Positions 6,515 to 11,941 of a stretch of DNA of 11,941 nucleotides are shown here, piece by piece; within the stretch, counting starts at the first letter, position 1, and each line of letters opens with the position of its first letter. The position numbers and the translations under genes are program-made. The notes beneath the pieces were generated by a model. The model was not told the origin of the DNA and did no database searches. It saw only the letters and a program-made list of their open reading frames with translations. The stretch lies in assembly GCA_003552565.1 (NCBI GenBank), contig PUNB01000055.1:1-11941 (forward strand). The letters run 5' to 3'. Origin of the DNA: Lentisphaerota bacterium. GTDB lineage: Bacteria; Verrucomicrobiota; Lentisphaeria; Oligosphaerales; PUNB01.

Positions 6515-6555
6515 GTAGTTTCAGGTTTCAGTGTTCAGGTGTCAGGGAGGCATGT

Positions 6556-6621
6556 ACACTTAGTCTTATACACTTAGTCTTATACACTTAGTCTTATACA
6601 CTTAGTCTTATACACTTAGTC
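6556..6621 (+). repeat. 14-bp tandem repeat, 4.7 copies
   Basis: Four perfect copies of ACACTTAGTCTTAT and a fifth partial copy (ACACTTAGTC) stand head to tail. The unit contains CTTAGTC, which also occurs in the directon-flanking repeats and at 11761-11767. There are no spacers, so this is not a CRISPR array. Confidence 0.9.
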
Positions 6622-6640
6622 GCCCTGCTTTCAGGCACTG

Positions 6641-6699
6641 AGGACGAAGCGTGTGGGGACGAAGCGTGGGGGGACGAAGTGTGGGGACGAAGTGTGTAG
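6641..6699 (+). repeat. GACGAAG word cluster
   Basis: Four GACGAAG words at 6643, 6658, 6673 and 6686 are each followed by C/T-GTG and G-runs, with a period of 15, 15 and 13 bp. A fifth lies at 6808-6814 in the context GACGAAGTGTAGG. They differ by one base from the GACAAGG and GACTAAG words of the other intergenic repeats. Confidence 0.7.
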
Positions 6700-6850
6700 A
6701 ATTACAGAGATTGGTGTGTACAAGTAAGCGGACACCACTTCGATCACTGCTTTACACTTGCACGTACTCGTACACCCTGATCTTGCTGTATTTGTGAACA
6801 TTGGACTGACGAAGTGTAGGATGACGATAGCGGGCGAGCTGTCCAAGACC

Positions 6851-6871
6851 CCCGCCTGCTCGTCAGGCGGG
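6851..6871. repeat. GC-rich hairpin upstream of the palindrome
   Basis: CCCGCCTG (6851-6858) and CAGGCGGG (6864-6871) form a perfect 8-bp stem with a CTCGT loop. It is the first element of a group of strong stems in the gap before the glycosyltransferase gene. Confidence 0.75.
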
Positions 6872-6876
6872 TGAAT

Positions 6877-6982
6877 ATGTTCAATGGCTAAAAGCACAGC
6901 TACACACTCTCTCACCCCTCTTTTTCCGCCGTCCGGACGGCGGAAAAAGAGGGGGATGGAACGGTGAATAGCCGTTGAACAT
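6877..6982. repeat. nested palindrome, 40-bp perfect core
   Basis: The core 6915-6954 is a perfect 40-bp palindrome: CCCCTCTTTTTCCGCCGTCC is followed at once by its exact reverse complement. Around it, ATGTTCAATGGCT (6877-6889) pairs with AGCCGTTGAACAT (6970-6982) over 13 bp with one G-T pair. The U-tract lies before the GC stem on both strands, so it is not a normal intrinsic terminator in either direction. It could form a cruciform in DNA or a long hairpin in RNA. It could be an unlisted structured RNA or a non-autonomous repeat. I recognise no known family. Confidence 0.85.
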
Positions 6983-7039
6983 AGACCCGGGCGCACAAGG
7001 CGCCCGGTGGCGGGCAGATCCACCTTTTTCCGGGTCTAT
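6981..7039 (+). promoter_or_regulatory. alternative hairpins in putative leader
   Basis: Three pairings compete here. CCGGGCGC (6987-6994) pairs with GCGCCCGG (7000-7007). ATAGACCCGG (6981-6990) pairs with CCGGGTCTAT (7030-7039). GGTGG (7006-7010) pairs with CCACC (7020-7024), followed by TTTTT (7025-7029). The first pairing overlaps both others, so they cannot all form together. The arrangement resembles a transcription attenuator ahead of the glycosyltransferase gene. No leader peptide or known riboswitch core was recognised, so regulation is an inference. Confidence 0.4.
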
Positions 7040-7165
7040 CCGGGGGCATCCATGTTTTCCGCGGGAGGCTGTGGTATTGTGGAAATACCGAGCGTGACAG
7101 CTGAGATTGAACACCCTTCGAAATTCATTCCGTTTTTTACTTTTGACATAACGTTGAACTTGAGT

Positions 7166-8644
7166 ATGGACTTCCGCCGCCGCTGGCTGATTATAATTTT
7201 TCTTATTGCTCTGGGAGTCAGGCTGTTGCCTCTTTTATGGGCGATATCCGAACCGAAGCGGCTGTTCAGTCCGGACTCTCACAGCTATTGGCGTTTAGCG
7301 GAGGAACTGGCCAAAAGCGGCGCTTATGCAGTCAATGATGAACCGGAATTGTTCCGGACTCCCGGTTATCCTTTCTTTCTGGCTTTCCTCATGCGTCTGG
7401 GTGTTAATAACGGTGTCCAGGCTGCCTTCGTGCAGGCGATCATCGGCGCCGCCTCCTGTGTGCTCCTTTTCGGGCTGGTCCGAAAACTGATGCAGGCATT
7501 TCCAGAATTACTGCCGGCCAATGTGAAAACAGCCCATTGGCTGCCGCTTTTGTCGGCTTTACTTCTGGCGGTTTCCACAGTTTCCGTGGCGGCCGCCAAT
7601 CTAATACTTTCAGAAAACCTTTTCACTTTCCTTTTCTTGGTGTTGCTTTTTGGGGTTGAAAAATGGCTGACCTGGTATGATGGTGCGCAAAATTTTCAAA
7701 CGTTTCGGGGCAAGAGTTCCGCGGTTTCCTCCACAAACAGGATCAGATGCTTTCTTTCTTCCTCTGCAGACAGTACAAAGTGTATCCTGGCGAAAATCGA
7801 TTGGCGGCTGTCGGCGTTAGCGCTGGTTTCCGGGGTGCTGGTGTTGGTCCGGGCGATTTTTCTACCCTTGCTGCCGGTTTTCGCTTTCTATCTAGCGGTT
7901 CGAAGCGGCAAGGTAAAACCAGCCGTTTTATTTCTGGTTATTGCCCTGCTAGTGCCTTTCTCCTGGAGCATACGTAACTTGCATACAGCCGACTATTTCG
8001 GGATCGCCACTGTCAGCGACATCAATATTTACCGTTACAAAGCCTGCGCTTTGCAGGCTCATTTACAAAACAGGGATTTTGCTGAAGTACAGAAAGAATT
8101 TTCGACGCAACTGGCAGAAGCGGGCGGTCAGAGAGAACAAGCCGAGTTTGCCCGCTCCCGGGGGCTGGCTATACTGTCCCAGGCACCAGGCCGCTATCTT
8201 CTTGTGCACACCCGCTCCAGTCTGAACGCACTGCTGCCGGATTTCGGCAATCTGGCCGCCTTGTTCGGAGCTGAAGTCGGCGGTCGCGGTACCTTGGCCG
8301 TCCTGCAGACAGAAGGACTTGCGGCCGGGGTTAAACATTATTTTGAGGACAATTTTACCCTGGCCGTTCTCTCAATCCCTTTCGTCGGCCTGCTGCTGAC
8401 ACAATACCTGGGCGCGGGAACGGCGATTATTTATTTTCTGCGGCGCAAACATGGGTTTGTCATTGTGCTTTTGTTTCATCTTGTACTGCTCGGGTGGCTG
8501 CTGTTCATTCCAGGCCCCGCGTCGCATCCGCGTTTTCGCGTTCCGGCGCAGCCGATAATCTGCTTTTACGGTGCCGCCGGCCTGATGATTGGTTTGATGT
8601 TTTTTAAAGCAGAGAAAAAAGGCCCAGGGAAGTGTTTTGAATGA
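7166..8644 (+). CDS. GT39/ArnT-like membrane glycosyltransferase
   Basis: This protein of about 492 residues resembles the GT39/PMT_2/ArnT group, which transfers sugars from polyprenyl-phosphate donors on the outer face of the inner membrane. After an N-terminal membrane helix (WLIIIFLIALGVRLLPLLW) comes FSPDSHSYWRLAEELAKSGAY, where Asp37 is in the position of the catalytic first-loop acid. The family signature FRTPGYPFFLAF (63-74) follows. Many further hydrophobic segments lie throughout. The polar loop at about 180-215 is unusually Ser-rich. The ATG at 7166 was chosen because the membrane helix begins at once. Starts at 7007 (GTG) or 7052 (ATG) would add a 53- or 38-residue non-membrane leader overlapping the hairpin region. 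No good ribosome binding site precedes 7166, so this start is uncertain. Donor and acceptor are unknown. Confidence 0.8.
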   Translation: MDFRRRWLIIIFLIALGVRLLPLLWAISEPKRLFSPDSHSYWRLAEELAKSGAYAVNDEPELFRTPGYPFFLAFLMRLGVNNGVQAAFVQAIIGAASCVLLFGLVRKLMQAFPELLPANVKTAHWLPLLSALLLAVSTVSVAAANLILSENLFTFLFLVLLFGVEKWLTWYDGAQNFQTFRGKSSAVSSTNRIRCFLSSSADSTKCILAKIDWRLSALALVSGVLVLVRAIFLPLLPVFAFYLAVRSGKVKPAVLFLVIALLVPFSWSIRNLHTADYFGIATVSDINIYRYKACALQAHLQNRDFAEVQKEFSTQLAEAGGQREQAEFARSRGLAILSQAPGRYLLVHTRSSLNALLPDFGNLAALFGAEVGGRGTLAVLQTEGLAAGVKHYFEDNFTLAVLSIPFVGLLLTQYLGAGTAIIYFLRRKHGFVIVLLFHLVLLGWLLFIPGPASHPRFRVPAQPIICFYGAAGLMIGLMFFKAEKKGPGKCFE

Positions 8645-8664
8645 CGATCTGGAGGCAGGTTCGG

Positions 8665-8699
8665 GACAAGGTGCGAGACAAGGAAACCAGCACATAAAT
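8665..8699 (+). repeat. partial GACAAGG-word repeat after stop codon
   Basis: GACAAGGTGCGAGACAAGG (8665-8683) followed by AAACCAGCACATAAAT resembles the right part of the left flanking repeat and the bases after it (731-768, ending CAGCAACATAAAT). It begins about 20 bp after the stop codon of the glycosyltransferase gene. Confidence 0.65.
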
Positions 8700-8765
8700 A
8701 TTATTTTTATTGCGGGGAGACTCGCCGCGTAGTCAGAAAGAACTGATAACAAGAGCGTTGTGAAA

Positions 8766-8785
8766 AAGAAAGCCGTCGCTTTCTT
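8766..8785 (+). promoter_or_regulatory. perfect 8-bp hairpin before the phosphodiesterase
   Basis: AAGAAAGC (8766-8773) and GCTTTCTT (8778-8785) close a CGTC loop, about 30 nt before the chosen ATG at 8818. No T-run follows, so it is a poor terminator. It could modulate the 5' end of the mRNA. A TTGACA at 8784-8789 overlaps it but has no usable -10 box. Confidence 0.4.
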
Positions 8786-8817
8786 GACAGAACTACTTCA
8801 AAATGCAGGATACAGAC

Positions 8818-10086
8818 ATGAAAATACTTATCATACAAACAGCCGCGCTGGGATATGAGCTGGTGGAAAAATATCCGCAATATTTTGCTGATCTGCCGGT
8901 CACCATGGCGCCGTTGAAAACTGAATTCCCCGCTGTCACCTGTACGGCCCAGGCGACTTTTCGGACGGCCCTGCCGACACCCGCCCACGGCATGCCTGCC
9001 AACGGCTTCTTTGACCGCGGCCTGTCGAAAACGGAGTTCTGGAACCAATCGGCCCATTTAGTGGAGGGCGAACGTATCTGGGAGAATGCCCGCGCCCAAG
9101 GTTTGCGTACCGGCATGCTCTTCTGGCAGCAGAGCTTGGGAGAAAAGGCCGACATCATTCTTTCTCCCGCTCCCATACATAAACATTCCGGCGGCATGAT
9201 TCAGGATTGCTACAGTCAGCCGCGCGATTTATTCCCGCGGTTATGCGGAAAACTGGGGCGGAAATTCAAGCTTCAGCATTACTGGGGGCCTTTCACCTCT
9301 ATAAAAGGCAGTGAATGGATCACCGAAGCAACCTGTGAGATCATGCGGGATGAGCAGCTTGCTCCGGAACTGCTGTTCACCTATCTGCCGCATCTGGACT
9401 ATTCCCTGCAGCGTCACGGTCCTCAAAATCGGGAGAAAACCGAACAGGCCTTGGCACAAATCAAACCCTGCTGGGAGCGGCTCTTCGAGTGCGCCGACCG
9501 CCACAATTATGAGGTTGTTCTTTGGGGGGATTACGCCATGGAACCAGCAAAACAGGTGGTTTATCCGAACCTGATACTGCGTCGAGCCGGGTGGTTTTGG
9601 GACAGGAAAGTCGGCAGTCGATCATATCCTGATCTTTACGCCAGTCCGGCGGTGGCGGCGGTGGACCACCAATGCGCTTTGGTATACGTCCGGAATCCAG
9701 CTGATATCGAGTCAGTAAGGCAATGCTTGGAGGCGACTCCCGGCATCGCCGAGGTTTTCCAGAACCAGGAGGGAGCACACTGGCGCGGCGGCGATCTGGT
9801 TCTGAAGGCGTCCGAGGGCGCCTGGTTCGCTTACCCCTGGTGGGAGGAAAGCGAGAAACCGCCAGATTACGCCGGCCACGTGGATATTCATAACAAAATC
9901 GGCTTTGACCCCGCTGAACTTATGCTGGATCGCTGGATTCCACCCCAAGTATCTCTGAAAGCGGAAAGAATCAAAGGGACGCATGGACGCGACACTCGTC
10001 CGGCGGCCTGGGGCGGCACGGTTGAATTCAGCTCCGATCCCGAAACCCTGAGGGAATTGGCGGCAGGCCTGCGGGCAAAGCTTTAG
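8818..10086 (+). CDS. divergent alkaline-phosphatase-superfamily phosphodiesterase
   Basis: This 422-residue protein has the layout of type I phosphodiesterase/nucleotide pyrophosphatase proteins. The nucleophile block FPAVTCTAQATF (37-48) has Thr41 in the expected catalytic position, and AHGMPANGFFDRG follows. YLPHLDYSLQRHGP (189-202) supplies a likely metal-binding Asp194 and His200. AVDHQCALVYV lies at about 281-291. The usual N-terminal metal Asp is absent (IIQTAALG instead of a D-G type motif). The usual Ser-Asp-His-Gly block is GDYAM (237-241), with Tyr for His. I recall a subfamily annotated this way in PVC bacteria and Bacteroidetes that also lacks these residues. There is no signal peptide, so it is probably cytosolic. 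AGGA at 8807-8810, 7 nt upstream, supports the ATG at 8818 over the one at 8803. The substrate is unknown. Confidence 0.75.
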   Translation: MKILIIQTAALGYELVEKYPQYFADLPVTMAPLKTEFPAVTCTAQATFRTALPTPAHGMPANGFFDRGLSKTEFWNQSAHLVEGERIWENARAQGLRTGMLFWQQSLGEKADIILSPAPIHKHSGGMIQDCYSQPRDLFPRLCGKLGRKFKLQHYWGPFTSIKGSEWITEATCEIMRDEQLAPELLFTYLPHLDYSLQRHGPQNREKTEQALAQIKPCWERLFECADRHNYEVVLWGDYAMEPAKQVVYPNLILRRAGWFWDRKVGSRSYPDLYASPAVAAVDHQCALVYVRNPADIESVRQCLEATPGIAEVFQNQEGAHWRGGDLVLKASEGAWFAYPWWEESEKPPDYAGHVDIHNKIGFDPAELMLDRWIPPQVSLKAERIKGTHGRDTRPAAWGGTVEFSSDPETLRELAAGLRAKL

Positions 10087-10139
10087 GCTATGATTTCATT
10101 TTTCAAAACTTGAGCTATGATATTTGTTTGAATTTCACT

Positions 10140-10151
10140 TGCGCTTGCGCA
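10140..10151. repeat. TGCGC-TT-GCGCA palindrome
   Basis: A perfect 12-bp palindrome in the 106-bp gap between the phosphodiesterase and the sulfatase genes, about 40 bp before the sulfatase ATG. It could be an operator half-site pair, but no regulator is suggested by the sequence. Nearby, GCTATGAT occurs twice (about 10087 and 10113). Confidence 0.3.
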
Positions 10152-10192
10152 TGTCTTATTTCATCTGACAGTAACTATAGAGATTTTTAATC

Positions 10193-11704
10193 ATGGACAA
10201 ACCGAACATACTTCTCATCACCGCGGACCAGATACGCTGGGACTGTTTAGGAGCCGCGGGAAATCCCATTATTCAAACCCCTAACCTTGACCGCCTGGCG
10301 CGTCGGGGCATTCTGTTCCGCAACGGGTTTTCGCCCGATCCCATCTGTGTTCCGGCCCGAGCCACCATCATGACCGGCAATTATCCGCAAGTCTGCACCG
10401 GTCATAAAACCAATAGCGGAAAAATAAAGGAAGACCAGCCGCTGCTCACAGAAACATTGAAGTCTGCCGGCTACCACACATACGCTCTTGGCAAACTGCA
10501 TTTTGTCCCTTACGCACCGCCGGGCGAACCGCGGCTTGTGCATGGATTTCAGCACGCGAAAATCACCGAAAGCGGCCGGATGCTGGCAAAATTTGATCCA
10601 AAGAATGAGCTGGGCGGCATTGAGGACTACATTGACTACCTCGAAGATGTCGGCTGGGGGGGATACTCCCGGGCGCACGGCATCGGCAACAACGATGTCC
10701 GCCCCTGTCGCTCTCCCCTGCCGCCGGAGCATTACGTTGACCATTGGATCGCCGACTGTACAATAGAAGCTCTGAATGAACATCAGAATAAGCGTTCCGA
10801 GCAGCCGTTCTTCGTATGGATGAGTTCACCCAAGCCGCACAGTCCCTATGATCCTCCGAGGGGCTATGACGATCTCTATGACCCCAGAGAAATACCGCCG
10901 CCGTTCGGATGGCGGGACAAGAGTGTGGAACCGGCTCTGCAGGAAAAAGACCCGGCGATCGATGAAACTCGTTTTGCCCACGGCATCGACTCAATCAGTC
11001 CCGAGGCCTGGCAGGTTTCCCGGGCTTATTATTACGGCTCCATAACCTTTCTTGACGCCCAGATCGGCAGAGTCCTGGAGCATCTGGAAAAGCATGATTT
11101 AATCGACAATACACTTATACTTTTCACCGCCGACCACGGTGATCTGATCGGCGATTTCGGCTCCTGCTTCAAGGCCTGCCATCACAACGGCTCGGTGCGG
11201 GTGCCGTTCATTGCCGCGGGACCGGGTGTAAAACAGGGGGCGGAAAGCGACGCCCGGGTTGGCTTGCAGGATATACTTCCGACATTCGCCCAGGCCGCCG
11301 GCGGCGACATCGGACAGGAAGTCCAAGGGAAACCGCTGCAGCCGGTGTTCACCAGCCCCGAAAAAGGAGAGGACATCCGGCAGTATTACTACGCCACCAC
11401 GGAGAGGGGCATGGGCTTCTCAGTGATGATTACTGACGGTGTGTGGAAATATATTTATAGTGAGGCCGGGGCAATAGAGGAGCTGTACAACAATATCAAT
11501 GACCCGAAGGAAGAACATAACCTGGCGGAGAATCCCACCCATACAGACAAGCTTGAAGAAATGCGAAAAGCGCTCAGAGAAGAGGCGATGAAGCTGGACG
11601 ACAAGGATATTTTCGATGGCCAGGGAAACCTGAAATCCAGATCTGTTGACCGTTCCGAATTCCGTCATCAATATCCAACACGCATGGGGTGGCGCTGGTA
11701 CTAG
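10193..11704 (+). CDS. type I (formylglycine) sulfatase
   Basis: This 503-residue sulfatase carries the formylglycine signature CVPAR (52-56), where Cys52 would be oxidised to the catalytic formylglycine, followed by ATIMTGNYP. Metal ligands are visible as ITADQ (Asp12), TADHGD (Asp314, His315), and probably KPHSPYD (His216) and Lys327. GKLHF (100-104) and RVPFIAAGPGV (336-346) also fit the family. The N-terminus PNILLITADQIRWDCLG and the C-terminal ELYNNINDPKEEHNLAENP block are typical. The length is normal. There is no signal peptide, unlike many polysaccharide sulfatases, so it should be cytosolic unless exported by another route. No formylglycine-generating enzyme or anSME gene lies in the window. 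Only a weak purine stretch precedes the ATG. The gene follows the phosphodiesterase by 106 bp on the same strand. The substrate cannot be told from sequence alone. Confidence 0.92.
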   Translation: MDKPNILLITADQIRWDCLGAAGNPIIQTPNLDRLARRGILFRNGFSPDPICVPARATIMTGNYPQVCTGHKTNSGKIKEDQPLLTETLKSAGYHTYALGKLHFVPYAPPGEPRLVHGFQHAKITESGRMLAKFDPKNELGGIEDYIDYLEDVGWGGYSRAHGIGNNDVRPCRSPLPPEHYVDHWIADCTIEALNEHQNKRSEQPFFVWMSSPKPHSPYDPPRGYDDLYDPREIPPPFGWRDKSVEPALQEKDPAIDETRFAHGIDSISPEAWQVSRAYYYGSITFLDAQIGRVLEHLEKHDLIDNTLILFTADHGDLIGDFGSCFKACHHNGSVRVPFIAAGPGVKQGAESDARVGLQDILPTFAQAAGGDIGQEVQGKPLQPVFTSPEKGEDIRQYYYATTERGMGFSVMITDGVWKYIYSEAGAIEELYNNINDPKEEHNLAENPTHTDKLEEMRKALREEAMKLDDKDIFDGQGNLKSRSVDRSEFRHQYPTRMGWRWY

Positions 11705-11735
11705 CCTGACCCTCCGCGAAAAGGGTTAACGTTCA
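11701..11735 (+). repeat. CCGCGAAAAGGG module at sulfatase stop codon
   Basis: CTAG at 11701-11704 includes the sulfatase stop codon. The module continues with GACCCTCCGCGAAAAGGGTT (11708-11727), identical to 632-651. The repeat therefore abuts the end of the gene. Confidence 0.75.
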
Positions 11736-11737
11736 GA

Positions 11738-11794
11738 ATTTGTGCTCACCTTGTCTCGCACTTAGTCCCGGCGTTGTCGAGCTTGAGCACAAAT
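11738..11794 (+). repeat. stem-loop with half of the flanking repeat
   Basis: TGTGCTCACC TTGTCTCGCA CTTAGTC (11741-11767) matches the left half of the 658-750 repeat with a single CACCTTGTCTCG unit. ATTTGTGCTCA (11738-11748) is the exact reverse complement of 11784-11794, so an 11-bp stem with a 35-nt loop can form about 35 nt past the sulfatase gene. A GACGAAGTG word follows at about 11797. No T-run is present. Confidence 0.65.
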
Positions 11795-11831
11795 CAGACG
11801 AAGTGAGAGACTTAGAGGGTGTTACATGGCC

Positions 11832-11914
11832 GATTAAGGCGAAAGATCAGGGCAAAAGATTAAGGGGCGCACCCGTCTTTTCCTAATCTTTCCTCTTAAT
11901 CTTTCGCCCTAATC
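11832..11914. repeat. AGATTA-word long inverted repeat
   Basis: GATTAAGGCGAAAGAT (11832-11847) pairs with 11899-11914 over 16 bp with one mismatch. Inside it, further AAAGATTAAGG and CTTTCC/CTTAATC words give a longer imperfect palindrome. It is non-coding and built from a repeated short word, like the other gap elements. Confidence 0.65.
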
Positions 11915-11926
11915 CATAAAAATGTC

Positions 11927-11941
11927 AAGTCTCACATAAGC
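11927..11941 (-). repeat. edge of a third CTCGGGGTAT module
   Basis: The last 15 bases are the exact reverse complement of GCTTATGTGAGACTT, found at 6499-6513 near the end of copy 2. The rest of the unit would lie beyond the window. Confidence 0.5.

Noticed and set aside
6556..6621. CRISPR array
   Set aside because: The 14-bp units abut without spacers and no cas gene is near.
6631..7023. 130-aa minus-strand frame across the palindrome region
   Set aside because: It crosses the GACGAAG words and the perfect palindrome, has no ribosome binding site and resembles no protein family.
7143..7148. TTGACA as a -35 box for the glycosyltransferase
   Set aside because: A -10 box at normal spacing would fall on the start codon and no TATAAT-like sequence is there.
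7007..7165. longer N-terminus of the glycosyltransferase
   Set aside because: The extra residues are non-membrane, the GTG lies inside a hairpin, and the family normally begins with the first membrane helix as at 7166.

Overview
The window looks like a chromosomal stretch from a Gram-negative bacterium of the PVC superphylum (Lentisphaerota, Kiritimatiellota or a near relative). This is an inference from gene content. The window carries a TolB-type periplasmic protein, three lipobox lipoproteins (one with two DUF4159 domains), a formylglycine-type sulfatase and an alkaline-phosphatase-superfamily phosphodiesterase. No rRNA, tRNA, CRISPR array, transposase, integrase or phage gene was recognised.

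Layout. Positions 1-864 hold no convincing gene. They contain short repeated words, hairpins and one terminator-like stem with a T-run. Positions 865-4777 are a five-gene minus-strand directon, read from 4777 downward: a 62-aa lipoprotein, a 522-aa lipoprotein with two tandem DUF4159 domains, a COG0523/CobW-type GTPase with an altered cysteine motif, a secreted LolA-like protein with a charged helical tail, and a 76-aa Gln/Pro-rich lipoprotein. Gaps are 21-100 bp, so co-transcription is plausible. Four of the five products carry an export signal, so the set looks like an envelope module with one cytosolic GTPase. Its job is unknown. The directon is flanked by an inverted pair of nearly identical repeats (658-750 and 4870-4950).

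Positions 5130-6344 encode a divergently transcribed, solitary TolB-like beta-propeller protein. Positions 6345-7165 are about 820 bp of non-coding DNA with repeats: a 14-bp tandem array, GACGAAG words, and a compact cluster of strong palindromes that includes a perfect 40-bp palindrome nested inside an outer stem. Three plus-strand genes follow: a GT39/ArnT-like membrane glycosyltransferase, a divergent type I phosphodiesterase and a cytosolic-looking type I sulfatase. They may act on envelope or polysaccharide substrates, but the sequence does not establish a shared pathway.

The most unusual feature is the intergenic DNA. Five stretches share a small vocabulary of short words (GAC-N-AAG, CTTGTCTCGC, CTTAGTC, CCGCGAAAAGGG, GTACTCGTACAC, a CTCGGGGTAT module) in direct and inverted orientation, often beginning at or just after a stop codon. 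I see no coding capacity in them. They look like a dispersed non-autonomous repeat system or structured 3'-end elements.
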